A stretch of DNA of 64,000 nucleotides from Hemibagrus wyckioides (lineage: Eukaryota > Chordata > Actinopteri > Siluriformes > Bagridae), in NCBI RefSeq assembly GCF_019097595.1, contig NC_080718.1, forward strand, positions 17,622,657-17,686,656, in the 5' to 3' direction. Numbering within the stretch: the stretch's first letter is position 1; the number at the start of each line of letters is the position of its first letter. Below, in pieces: positions 22,801 through 61,385 of this stretch. The notes under the pieces were generated by a model. That model did not search any database and was not told where the DNA came from. It saw only the letters and a list, made by a program, of their open reading frames with translations. The position numbers and the translations under genes are program-made.

Positions 22801-25800
22801 TGATAATATTATGCATCATTAGTTTATACTCTGATTTACATCACAAGCACTTTACATATGCTACACCACTTGTAGGTGAAGATCAGCGTTCGGTCATGAA
22901 AAATAAAACCTGTGTAGGCGACATTAACAAACTACGGCAGTGGTGACACATCGACACAAGCATCTATTAGTTTCAATGAATGTTTACAGAACAGCATTTC
23001 AATTCAGCATTCATTTTTTCATCCTTGTAGTAAATTGTGGTGACATCACTCAAGCTCTATGTTAGTGAACATTACAGCATTATATTAGCTATGTAATTTA
23101 TTACTGCTACTAAAGCAGCAGTGATTTCCTACTGGACGTCATGCACTGTGAGCAGCATCCTGCACATACCGGGGATGTGGAAGCTTAGTGGTTTTATTAC
23201 TGATCAGAAACTTGAGAGTTCGAATCCCAGGTCCACCAAGCTGACACTGCTGGGCCCCTGAGCAAGGCCCTTAACCCTCAATTGCTCCATTGTATAAAAA
23301 ATGAGAAATTGTAAGTTGCTCTAGATAAGGTCGCATACCAAATGCCAGAAATGGAAATGTAATGTTAACATTATCTGTTACTATTAGATTTTTCTGGCCA
23401 TTTTATATTTGGAGCAGTAAGAGGTTAGAGTTATTAATTTTACTGATGAAAAGGACTGTGCTTATGAATCTCAAAGAAAAATCTCAGGCTGGTGTCATGT
23501 GCACATGGCCCTAAGCCAGACTAATTCTACATAAATTATAATTCTGCAAACCCGTTCAGAGTGTCTGTTCATACAAACCACCAAACAGCTAGTCAGTGGA
23601 TTAAAAGAAATAATTCTCTCATAGATCTTGAATTAGAGTAATAGAAAACATGCTTGCTTATTGTTGGATATTTCTGGAGGCAGTTTATTGTTTAGACCTC
23701 TCTGTACAATCTGCACAATATTTCAAGACCTACATTTGTCAAAAGATGTCCAAATTTGGACTTTTCTTTGGCTGGATGATGTGATGCGATACACCACAGT
23801 GACACACTGCATGCTTATGTTTCCATGTAATCTAAGACCCTTGGTCTTTCTTCATGCACAATAACAAAGTGATCCAACTGGAGCTGGAGGTCACGTGACT
23901 CAGAAACTCACTTAGTCTCTGACTCAGGATAGAGTCCTCCTCCTCCTCCTCCTGCATGGCCAGGCTCTTCATACACTCCTACTCTGTTACCTTGTAGCCT
24001 GCCCTGCCCACACAGCTACTTATTTTAATTACAGAGCACTTGAACAGAGCTCTCCTTTATAAAGGTATAGGTGTATTAGCATGAGTTGTGTGTGATGTAA
24101 GGAAAAGGGGGGCGTTCTGATTTTCCTCTTGTTCTGTTTGATCTGCAGGTTTCTTATGCTTTACTGATCGCTTTGTGAGATGGGCCTTTGTAGCAGGTTC
24201 GAGGAGGGAGAGAGCTGGGCCTTAGATAAACAAGGACTGTCCTATACCGAGCCCTGGGATAGACTGGCTTATCATCTGAAGTAAATTTGCCCACAGTGTG
24301 CTTAGTGCTGAGTAAAAAAATAAAAATAAAAAAAAGGCTCTGGATTCTCTATCATCCTGAACAGGGTAAAATGGTTACCTAAGACGAATGAATAAATGAA
24401 ATAACTTACCTGGGTGTGTGTGCTGTCATTAAAACAAACACACCGTGCTTATTATTGCACCCTGGGATAGAGGCCCAAGCCAGTGATGCTACATTTTAGC
24501 ATTAAATGAGATATGCCAGTATTTACAGCCTTTTTTGAGTAGTATAGTGCTCATGAATATAGCTAGTCAATGCGTAATAATCTCCAGAGGGAACCATGTG
24601 AGGCAGACTGGAAGTGTTCTGTGTGAATCCCTGAAATGGGAATTTAATGGAAATGCTATGGGAATGATTCAGTCCTGCAGTGGAAACCCAGCCTCAGGGT
24701 CTAATCAGAGCACCAGAGTGTAACAGTTTCATATGACACTTAGGTTTGAGGTGAGACTGAAGAGGGGGTAACACAGTCTGTGTATTCTCCCCTCTGCTCT
24801 TCAAGAGGATTTCTAGTATTTGAGTGACTTGAGAAAATGCTTTGTGTGGTCACTCACATTCCTGCAACGGGCTGCTATTACAGACCGAACTCTCACTGTA
24901 ATGTTTATGCTCCTCTGCTCCTAATTCATTCGGAAAATACAATTAATTCATAGAAATGCATGGAAGTGTAAAAGCTTCATTTAGCCGGTGTAATGAGTGC
25001 TAATATGCTTCAGTGAATGTTTCTCAGCACACTTCACTCAAGTGTGTGTGTGAGACGCCTTGGGCGCTGCTCACTTTGAGTTCCTTTCCAGTTCCACTGA
25101 AGCATGTCTTGGCTCGAGAATTCACCGTGTTGTTATGATCCAATTCATTCTAAATGCCTTGTATCTCTTTGTCTAGTCCCAACTCCCACTACAGTCTAAT
25201 CTGTAGTCCTTGAGTGTACACGTGTGTATGTTAGAGTTTGTGCTTACACAGTGGATTGTCTGAGGGCATTGGACTGTGCATCCTGAAGAAGCCGGCATGC
25301 ACACACCAGAGGATCTGGAGAACTGAGGAGTGGATGAGAAACTAATAAATTATACAGAGATTACTGAGAGCCAAGTTACACACACAAATCATTTTCTTGC
25401 CAAACCTTGATAGGGCACACACGCAAGCCTCATTTGTGGGAAGGTGTCATCATTACAGGTTTATTTTCCCACAGATTAAATGTTAGTGTTCCTTTACTTT
25501 TGCGTGATGCTACTTGATCAAGGCCATTTACTTTCTTTTAAGAACAGTTGTATTTCCGAACGTTTGAATGCTTTCTCTGGTCTCAGAAACAGAGGCTACT
25601 AAAGTCTATGTGCTGTGTGAGACAGGATTCATAAGCACAATCAAAACTGCATAGAATCAGGATATAACACCACACAATACCACTATCTGTAACTGTCTAT
25701 GTGGCAAACTATTCTTATTAGAGCTGCTCACAATATTTACTAACAAACACCGCACACATGCTAATGACTGCGGTGTTTCTTATATATTGTTCCTAAGTCG

Positions 25801-28800
25801 TCTTTTATTAGCAGATAATTTTGCTCATTTTTAACTATTTATTTGGAGAGTTCTACAAATGTTTAGGATGTACTAGATACAATTGACTCTATTCAAGATA
25901 TTTCCACTTCGTTTTAAGCACTGTGTGTATGTTTAGCGAAACATTAGCTCTTCATTCCAAACTGTGTTTTGTATTTAGTTGCATAATGTGTGTTTGTGTG
26001 TGTAGGTGGATAAGACGAGCAGGCCTAACCTGGTTCTGTTCATCATGAAGTACCTGATGGTGTTGGTGGTCGGCGTCCCATCTGTGTTCTGGGTGGGCAG
26101 TAAGAAGACCTGCTTCGAGTGGGCCAGCTTTCTTCATGGCCGCAGACGCAAAGAGTGAGTTCCTCATCAGATCAGCACCTCACTGCTACTTCATGTTTAA
26201 CTAGCTCGTGTAGGTAGAAATCCAGGATTTGGCAACACAAGAACTGAGTAACATGCTGAAAAATATATCCTCACTGTTCACTTTATTAGGAACACCCACA
26301 CATGTCTCTAATGATCTGATCAGCCAATCATGTGGCAGCAGCGTTATGCATAAAATCGTACAGATACCAGCAGCCTCGGGTAATGTTCACATGAACCTTC
26401 AGAACAGGGAATTTCTGAGCTCAGTGATTTTGACTGTGGCATGATTGTAGGTGCCAGATGGCTGGTTGGAGTATTTCTATTATAACTGCTGATCTCCTGG
26501 GATTTTCACACACTACAGTCTCTAGAGTTTACTCAGTATGGTGCAATAAAGCAAAACCACCCGGTGAGCAGCAGTTCTGCAGATTCTCACAGCTTGATGA
26601 TGAGAGAGATCCACAGAGAATGCACATGCTGTTGAAGACTTTTATAATCATTATTCTTTCGAGATATAGTTAGCTTATAAGACAGCAACTAGGAGCGATA
26701 ATTTAAACCTATGCAGTATCACACGGTGATGGTGATTTTAATGCTGGCTACATTATTATTAGTGTAATTTTAGTCTATACCACAAAGTAGAAAGTAAAGC
26801 AGCTTGTTCTGCTCTGGTGTCTGCATCTATGTTCAAACACCACTTCAACTCTTCTCTTACTTTTCCTTTATGTATTCTATCTCTGTGCCTCCCGCAGCAG
26901 TACGGTGAACGACAGCCGTCAGGTCCTGCAGGAGCCCGACTTTGCTCAGGCTCTGTTGCGTGACCCCAATACACCCATCATACGCAAGTCACGTGGCACG
27001 TCCACACAGGGCACATCCACCCACGCCTCCTCCACTCACCTGGCCATGTTAGATGATGTGCGCAGCAAAGCGAGCAGCGTCCACAGCAAGATGAGCAGCT
27101 ACCACGGCAGCCTGCATCGCTCCTGTGACGGCAGGTGAGGTCAAGCATGAGCTGTTTTTTTTTTTTTTATTTAGGGCATGACTGCTTGGTATTTTTCATG
27201 CATTTTAATTCTAAACCTGTATAGAATTCCACTGGTCAGATGGTCATGAGCAGCAAGTTTTTTTATTTTTTATTATTAATGTAGAGACAGAGAGAAATTT
27301 AGATGCTGGTGAGGAAACTTGTTAATGGCTGCTTTTGAGTACAGTGCAACTGAATACTCAAATCTGATTGGTCAGAAGGTGTGTATTATTTTGTCTATCA
27401 GCACATCTCACACCAGTTCCAGCTGTAACCTGAACAACAGGTTAATAATGATGTGCTCATTTTCGTTTCTATAGTAACAGCTCATACACAGAGACTGTAT
27501 GCCAGACGCTTTACGTAATCTATGGCTGGTAATAAATAGATTAAAAAATGTTGAGCAAATTAAAATGCTTTGTGAACTTTACACTATCAAGTTTCTTGGC
27601 AGAATGACAAGGTGCGTGTTTAAAATGAGCGAGTGAGAAAACAGACATTAAATCTATACACTGATTCCCAAGCCCTACACAGAGTCTCTTAGCAATACAC
27701 AATGGCAATTTAATACACACACACACACAACACAACCCTTAACTCAGTGTGCATTAACGGCCACGTGAGGTGATCTGATCTCAGACACACTTGCTAAAGC
27801 CCAGTCTAATCATGCTCTGGGAAAAGGCCAAAAAGTGCAAATGCTTATTTTGTTATCTGAAAGATTGCACATGTGGCTGGGAATTAAAGCTTTCCATTTG
27901 TTATTAGAAGCGAAATTGGCATGCACTATAGTGCTATCTATTAACAACCAGATGAAAATATGTACTACACTGATCAGGCATAACATTATGAACACTGCCA
28001 GGTGACGTGAATAACACTGATTATCTCTTCATCATGGCACCTGTTAGTGGGTGGGATATATTAGGCAGCAAGTGAACATTTTGTCCTCAGAGTTGATTTG
28101 TTAGAAGCAGGGAAAATGGGCAACTGTAAGCATTTGAACGAGTTTGACAAAAGGGCCAGATTGTGATGGCTAGACGACTGGATCAGAGCATCTCCAAAAC
28201 TACAGCTCTTGTGGGGTGTTCCCGGTCTGCAGTGGTCAGCATCTATCAAAAGTGGTCCAAAGGAAGGAACGGTGGTGACCAAGACTCACTGATGAACATG
28301 GGGAGCGAAGGCTGGCCCGTGTGATCCGATCCAACAGACGAGCTACTGTTGCTCAAATTGCTGAAGAAGTTAATGCTGGTTCTGATAGAAAGGTGTCAGA
28401 ATACACAGTGCATGACGGGTCAGGGCTGTTTTAGCCGGAAAAGGGGGACCAACATTATATTTTAGTGGTCATAATGTTATGCCTGGTCAGTGTATACGGT
28501 CATCTTATCTGGATGAATTGATTTTGAGATCATGTGTCTTAACATTTTCATAACTATATGATCTTGCTGAAATAATTTTTTTCTGTAGGGAAACTTTAGG
28601 GAGTTCTGTGCCATTGCATGTATACAATGTAAATACATCTGGCGTGATTGCTCATGAGTTTATACCCTATACTTTTGTTATACAAAACCCTGCAAGACAG
28701 GAGCTGAAACATGTCTGAAGCTAATAACAAAAGACATCTGAAAAGCCATAAAAATAAATCTCATATATATATCAGTCGTACGTTGTTCAGACATGTAGTG

Positions 28801-29081
28801 TGGAGTGATCTCATGTTTTGTAAGAAGACTGAACTCTGTTCCCCTTTTTGTTTTCATCCTGCAGGTACACTCCTACCAGCCACCGAGGCATGGAGGAACG
28901 CCCGCCCTACGGGAGCATGCCCCGCCTTAACGAGCAGCTATCCCGTCACAGCAGCCTACACCGACTCGACAGCCAATCACGACACAGCAGCGCACGGGAC
29001 TTAAGCCATCCTCCACCTACCAACATTACACACGGCTCAAGCATGAACCGCGTAGTGGAGGAGGATGGGGCGAGTGCATAA
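12555..29081 (+). CDS. fzd3: Frizzled-3 Wnt receptor
   Basis: Six coding exons join in frame: 12555-12755, 21038-21234, 21602-22619, 26006-26154, 26901-27134 and 28865-29081 (stop TAA). The product is 671 aa; mammalian FZD3 is 666. A signal peptide ([18 protein letters not shown]) precedes the cysteine-rich Wnt-binding domain, where all ten cysteines are seen, from FTCEP and RMCQDL to [34 protein letters not shown] is nearly invariant in FZD3. Exon 3 encodes most of the seven-pass bundle. The Dishevelled-binding KTxxxW motif is KTCFEW at about residues 506-511. The tail has the FZD3-type [11 protein letters not shown] segment and ends EEDGASA, with no classical PDZ ligand. The protein acts at the plasma membrane, mainly in planar polarity and axon guidance in this subfamily. 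The start at 12555 was preferred to the in-frame ATG at 12501 because an acceptor ends at 12550. Whether this is the a or b teleost paralogue was not resolved. Confidence 0.97.
13885..13917. repeat. (CCT)n polypyrimidine tract
   Basis: A run of CCT/CCC triplets on the plus strand, making poly-proline or poly-glycine in spurious frames. Intronic. Confidence 0.85.
14325..14356. repeat. (ATT)n microsatellite
   Basis: About ten copies of the trinucleotide att in fzd3 intron 1. Confidence 0.85.
14439..14525. repeat. (ATCT)n microsatellite
   Basis: About 21 near-perfect copies of the tetranucleotide atct, in fzd3 intron 1. Its length makes it likely to be polymorphic. Confidence 0.97.
16830..16873. 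repeat. (GT)n microsatellite
   Basis: About 21 uninterrupted GT units in fzd3 intron 1. Confidence 0.95.
22620..26005 (+). other. fzd3 intron 3
   Basis: 3.4 kb between the transmembrane-bundle exon and the exon with the last helix and KTxxxW. It contains a SINE at 23175-23363, a (TCC)n tract at 23937-23952 and a homeodomain-core-rich segment at about 24880-25020. No coding exon was recognised. The 62-aa frame at 24535-24723 shows no family features. Confidence 0.6.
23175..23363 (+). repeat. tRNA-derived SINE in fzd3 intron 3
   Basis: The head keeps a Pol III B-box (gagttcgaatccc, 23215-23227). It is followed by 'gctgggcccctgagcaaggc' and a tail 'ttgctctagataaggtcgca', the standard order of fish tRNA-derived SINEs. 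The shared 'ctgatcagaa' and 'gggcccctgagcaaggccct' blocks show that it is related to the copy in krtcap3 intron 4. Confidence 0.8.
26270..26640 (+). mobile_element. Truncated Tc1-like transposase remnant
   Basis: It begins cactgttcactttattaggaacacc-like at about 26270, the end of a common fish Tc1 family. On the plus strand it encodes parts of the transposase DNA-binding region: a [21 protein letters not shown] helix-turn-helix, then EQQFC and DDERDPQRM. Frames are interrupted and the catalytic part is gone. No matching right end was found. It lies in fzd3 intron 4 (26155-26900). Confidence 0.75.
27135..28864 (+). other. fzd3 intron 5
   Basis: 1.7 kb between the last two coding exons. It contains a fish interspersed-repeat fragment at about 27340-27540 ('atctgattggtcagaaggtg', then 'tctatagtaacagctcat'), a short CA tract at 27716-27729 and a mariner element at 27968-28492. 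Confidence 0.6.
27968..28492 (+). mobile_element. ISRm11-like Tc1/mariner element, internally deleted
   Basis: Terminal inverted repeats are cactgatcaggcataacatt at the left and aatgttatgcctggtcagtg at the right, flanked by TA on both sides (27966-27967 and 28493-28494). The plus strand encodes the N-terminal helix-turn-helix part of the transposase ([19 protein letters not shown], then [20 protein letters not shown] and [11 protein letters not shown]), with one break. It then jumps to the right end, so the catalytic domain is deleted. 525 bp. It is the same family as the element at 7690-8675, in opposite orientation. Confidence 0.88.
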
Positions 29082-30720
29082 TTACTGAACAGCTCAGTTT
29101 ACACACACTGCCCTCGGCGTCTGCTCCTGAACACACCGGAACAAGAGACTCCCGACTCTGCAGGTGCACATGTGAAGACTGCACTCAAGCTATACACAGT
29201 TTGTGTATTTTATTTGTACAGAAGAGCCTTTGGGGGAAAGTGTGTTGGTCCATACTGCCAGTGGTACATAATAGAGCTTTGAAAGACTTTTTGATACTGT
29301 AAAGTTCAGGTGATGGGGCAAGTGAGTAACGTAATAAAGCGTTATTCTGCCCCCTGCTGAGGGACTGCAGACATGTTTCTCACAGATAATGCTGTTTTGT
29401 CTTAGATACAGTGTCTTACTTGCTGACTTGCAGCTTTTTTTCCTCACACGATCATTTCCACGGCTTTGTGCATCTTTTACATCTTAGCCTTCTTCATGTT
29501 CAAGCACTCGAAGCCAAGCATAAAGATGAAGCGGGAATTAAGACAAATGCGACAGTACTTGGCAGTTATGTGCCTCTGGCAAGCAATTAAATATACAAGA
29601 TAAGGATGAAGAAAGTAAAGGATTTACTCACAGTAGCTCTTGTGATGTGTATGTCTCTGTATGTTTATTACAGTACTCCTCAGAAACCGCAAACCTGAAA
29701 ACCTCACTTCCACCAGATCCCTGCTGCATCAGCCTACCTCATCATCCCAGATCACACTAAACATTCAACCTGTGATGGCTGTCCTGTTCATGATGATTAA
29801 GGATTTTCAGACAGGGTTTCCACAGTGCATTTGTTTGAACACAGGTCTGTAATGTCATGGAAAAGAAAAGATTCACAGAGGTACATGTGTAAGTGTATTT
29901 TGTGCACACTACTGATGGCATGCTGCCTGTGGCGAGTGGGGTGGAAACAACTTGAACCAGAATATTGTGCTGTGTGAACACATCCGGTTTAAAAACAAAA
30001 TATACACAGAAGCGAGCGGTGCCACAACAGTGCAGAAGTGTGTGGTACTGGTACAGATACACGAGCTCCGTTCTGCACACTTTATGCAAAAAGCTTTGAA
30101 CACACCGATTCTGCCTGACGTTTCTGTTTCCGTATGCAACGTGTGCTCCTACTGTAAGCATGTAAATGTGCAACACTGTAAAGTATTTCTGGTACAGAAT
30201 TCAAAATTGAATACATTATTATTTATATCAAGTTCTGAATATTTTCTATTATTTGAAGTTTCGTTTTTTTTTTTTTTTTTAAAAACTAAGCTGCACCAAG
30301 TCATACTTTTTGTTAAACTCTAGCTAAATCCTGATGTCTGGGTGATTTCTCCTGAGTGCTTTTGTTTACCTGTTTGGAAAAGTGAATTATCTGTGTGGTA
30401 TTTAGTGCCTGAAAATGTGACAGTGGACCTGAGCTTTGTAAAAAAGAAAAGAAAAAGAAAAAAAAAAGACGCTTTAACAGCTACTACTGCTTCTTTAGTT
30501 TCTTTGCCTTCAGTCTCCAAAGTATGCGCAATGCTTTGTGCTCAACTTTAGTCTGTACTGTAGAGACTGCAGATTTTATGTAGAGGGAGGAAGATTTAGC
30601 ACTTTAACTGTGGCAAGCTGTTGAATGTGTATTGATATTCTTTGCAGTTTTAGGGTCTTGCAAGATTTCAGATCTTTTTTTTTATATATATATATAAAGA
30701 AATAAAATTGCTGGTGAATG
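29082..30720 (+). other. fzd3 3' UTR with poly(A) signals
   Basis: After the stop there are AATAAA signals at 29333-29338, 30701-30706 and 30899-30904. The middle one is followed by a T-rich downstream element at 30722-30735 and is the best candidate main end. The open frames within this stretch (for example 29757-30176 minus and 29952-30323 plus) show no family resemblance and are regarded as chance. Confidence 0.5.
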
Positions 30721-31069
30721 CTGTTTTTTTTTTTCCTGTTCATTTTTTCATAGAGGAATATTTCTAAAATAGTCTCCAAAAATGCATCATGTATGCAGAA
30801 TCACAATATGGCTAAGTAATATACTTTATGCACTTTAACTTTGAAACTTTACATTACATTTGAATTCATTTAAGCTTTCTGACTTTGGTGTACAGAATAA
30901 TAAACATCCCCAAGCTTTAGACAAGTGTGCATCACACCTAATTATTCCTCATATCCTCTGGAAAATAAAAACATGCCCCACATATAATGTAAAACGGCCG
31001 ATAAAACCTTCCCCCTCCCCAAAAGTGTCATTGTCAAGAATTCTGGCAAAGAAGCGTGAGTAAATTAGG

Positions 31070-34000
31070 TTTTGTAACAGTTCCCCATTTTATTGAAATA
31101 AATCAGTCAAGATATGAGTTCTCGATGTGAAAAGAGTGGTGGCTAATTAAATATAAACTCAATGACGATCCACCTTAAATAAGCATGTGCCAAAAAAAAA
31201 AGTGTGGTATTATTCTTGTTCACATCCCAAGCTTCCACACTACACAGATCAATAAAACATGGTAAAAACAGTTGGAAAATCCAGCCTTAAATTTTTAAAG
31301 TGAATACACCTGACATGCAAAACTGTACATATTCTTACAAAAACAAAACAAAAATGATGCGATATGAAATAGCAGTAATATACAAGGCAGAGTAAACCCT
31401 CAATTAGTTTTTCATTTCCCCCGTCAGTTCCCTTAAATCTAATCCATATTCATACTACACGCTACCCAGGGTTCGAGCTGAGTTCAGTTAAGGCACCTCC
31501 CGCTAACGTGGCCTACACGACAACTAACAGTCCTAAAATGACACCGAATGACAGACGGAAAAGTCTGCTAGTGTTCTCCTCCTGCTCTCTAGTTCTCAAT
31601 GTAATAAAATAAATCATTGGTTCTAACATACCTGAGTAACATCTCAAACAGGCTTCCTGTTATACCATCATGCTTGTATAAACATTTTGCTCCATCACAG
31701 CCTCAATTCCACAAGGCAAAAAAAATGCACTCTGCATTAAGCTTACATTGAAGAGTATGATCGCTTTAGATTCAGTAGGAATAAATATGACGACGTAATA
31801 CCACAGAAGTATGATCCCAAACAATAGTACAACATAGCAAAAAAAAAAAAAAAAAAAAAAAAATCAGCTGCTAAATTTAAGAATACAAATGTGCTGAGTT
31901 TATTAGACTGGTCCACAGTGAATTTCAATCATGGTCGCAAAACAGTACGCTAAAATACTGTTGCATGAAACTCCAGTGTACACTGTTTAGATTCGTTTTT
32001 CCCTCTCGGTTGTCCCTCATTATGTCCTTTAGATCTGGAGTGAATAAAAGTGATGTGGATAAAAGGCATAGTGAAGTTTAGAATCACGGTCAAGTCATGG
32101 AGATCCCTTAAATACTACAATGCCGTGTCACAGAGCCGTGACGATACGCTGACGAGAAGAGAGACTTTTTTTTTTTTTTTTAAGTCCATATTTACATTTT
32201 ATGTAAATACACATCCGTTTCTTATCTTCATACGCAAAGGTGTGCTTTTACATTGAAAACTCATTTCTTGCGCCCTTGTAAACAAATCTTGAGATCTGGA
32301 ATTTGGGTAACATGGATCGCTCCGATAGCATGAATTAATGGACCCGACAAACATCTTCATCATCTGCAAAAAAAATTAGCCAAAAGCTTTCTTTAACTTG
32401 ATTGCATGGGTTAGGTCTTCTTCTGAGGAAAAACAAGATGCATATAAATCCAAAAAAAAAAAAAAAAAAAAAAAAAACCTGCATGGAATGAGAGATATAG
32501 AGCACAGAAAGCTTGTTCTGCTTGAAAGTGAATTATAATTAATGGCTTGCCTCGTAAAAATTTGAGGTAAAAAGATCCGGGGGGGTGCGTGATGGTCTAA
32601 CTATGCATTGTTCCTGAACTGATCGTTAATGAATAGTTCATTTCACACCTTGCCATCAAAGAATAAAACTAACCCCCGTTCCTCGTGCCCGGTCCCGGCT
32701 GTCTTATTACTGGCTACAGAAAGTAACAAAATAGAGGCAACAGATAAAATGCACCAGTGAGTAAAGTTCAAGCCCTTGAATGCTCCCCTAACTAGGAGAA
32801 GCACTCGAAAGCTTAACTGGATTATGTTTTGTGAGTGTCACACAACAGTGACCTTAGTGTCATCAAACCCGTGATAACATACAGATTATACTCTATATAT
32901 ATATCTATATATATATCTATATATATATCTATATATCTATCTATATATATATATATATATCTATATATATATATATATACACATACATACACATACATAC
33001 ATATACACACATATACACACACACATATATATATATATAAACACATACATATGCACCCAAGCTATGTTTGGTTTCATGGTTTGAGTTACACGAGTCATAA
33101 AAACACTCATTAAAACAAACCAAACATAAAACTAGACAAACAGTAATAATAATAATTAACAAAAAATTCTTTGGAAACAGCATTATTGCTCCATTAAAGG
33201 AACTATGAAGCACACTAGAGTAGGCGAGGAGAGGAAGTAGGCGGCTGCGATACGTTTCTTATACATTCACCACAAGAGAGTATGTAACTGAGGGATCGTG
33301 TTTCGATGCTTTTATGATCTCGAGTGTAATCCTACACAGCTATCTGAGTGTGCATGCATGTGCCTGGTGTTTGCTATTACATTTGGACGTAATATTTTAA
33401 ATATATCTCCCTAATAAAATCCAAGCAGGTTTCAGTGGAACTATGGACATTTTGCAGATATTCTGATCAAATAAATCTTAAAATTGTTCAATTAAAAAAT
33501 GGCTGCGTTTTAATGTTTAAAAACCTTTGACTCACAAAGTCAAAAGAAATTAGCACTCTCCAAGCCAAGTCACTTCTCACAATAGCTTTTTTTTTCTCCA
33601 TAATATATTATACTCTACACTTAAACTCTATGTACATTATTTAATTCATTCTATTTCTACTGTATTCTGAGCTTTACATACGCAAGAGCTGCATGGCACC
33701 CGAGTGCCGAGGTCGGTTTAAATGTAGTGCTGAGGCTGGGAACGATCTTGTCTCCATGTTATGTTTCTAAGCATTAACTGGTTACTAAAAATCACTGATG
33801 ATTTCTAATCATGCTCCGAATTCACCTTGTTTTTAAGCAAAGGGTGACTGAACTGTATCTAGTGTTTTAGACTGGGGAAATTCTAGCCATTTACATTATT
33901 CTTCAAATGTGAAGTTTTAAATAGTAGTGTCATTGGGAGATAAATCTTTTATAGTAGTTTAGAAGGCGGCTGTGTGTATTGCAATTATGTGTTTGTGAAC

Positions 34001-34193
34001 TCATTCACACACATGCACAAACAAATATAGGGCCTTTTCACACACCACCCCAAATGTAGTGTATAAGTTCCTCGAGAGTCATTGCTGCTTGTTTGTTTTT
34101 TGTTTTTTTTACCATATAGGTTTGAGGCATCCTGATGCTCTAGAGGGGGGGACAGAACAGGAGGATGAAGAAAATGAATGCCTGGCATTGGCC
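31070..34193 (-). other. cdc42bpa 3' UTR
   Basis: This follows the cdc42bpa stop on the minus strand. A minus-strand AATAAA is at 31089-31094 (ttttatt on the plus strand), with cleavage expected near 31070. The 3.1 kb interval has poly-A/T runs (31838-31862, 32452-32477) and an AT/CA compound microsatellite at 32893-33040, and no coding exon. The length is plausible for this gene, but the end is inferred. Confidence 0.5.
32893..33040. repeat. Compound (AT)n/(ATCTATAT)n/(CA)n microsatellite
   Basis: About 150 bp of alternating AT with periodic 'ct' interruptions, passing into CATA and CA repeats. It sits in the putative cdc42bpa 3' UTR and could form hairpins in RNA. Tyr/Ile-rich frames across it are artefacts. 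Confidence 0.95.
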
Positions 34194-60856
<26,663 letters not shown>

Positions 60857-61340
60857 CTGAAATGTACAAACAGGAAAAACATTTTTTTTTTCAAACTAAA
60901 TAAAACTGTCTGTGTATGCATTCTGGTTATTGAAATAATCTGATATACAGTATTTGCAGTAACATTTTGGAATAAAGCTAGACAGGCGTAGATGAACTTA
61001 AAAGATACAGCTGATACGTCAACTAATGAACTGAAATTGTCCTCTTGTGCTCAGATGATGATATAATACCATCTGACAGCTATAAAGACTGAGGTGCTGA
61101 GTATACACAGCTCAGTTAATCCACACAGCATGTCCAAGTGTGCTGAATATTGTGCAATAGCACTGAATGGATCAAAGTTTGTGTGAACATATCCATGTAA
61201 GGTCATAAGGGGTGCATGCAAAGGATAAATTTAGACTGAACAGTATTTCTTTGCAAATTAACAAAAAGTCATTACAGATCAGATAAAAAACAAAACCAAA
61301 AAAACGCTCGATTTGTGGTTCGATTTGAAACAAATATTTA

Positions 61341-61385
61341 CATTTAGGGCATTTGGCAGATACCCTCATCCAGAGCGGCATACAA
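61341..61385. repeat. Fish interspersed repeat tail (V-SINE/LINE-tail type)
   Basis: The sequence catttagggcatttggcaga followed by taccctcatccagagcggca is a very common fish repeat core, usually seen as the conserved tail of V-SINE-like elements. Only this short piece is present. Confidence 0.6.

Noticed and set aside
29757..30323. Open frames on both strands in the fzd3 3' UTR
   Set aside because: No family features; they lie between the Frizzled stop codon and its poly(A) signal.
32822..33213. Tyr/Ile-rich frames on both strands
   Set aside because: Produced by the AT/CA microsatellite.
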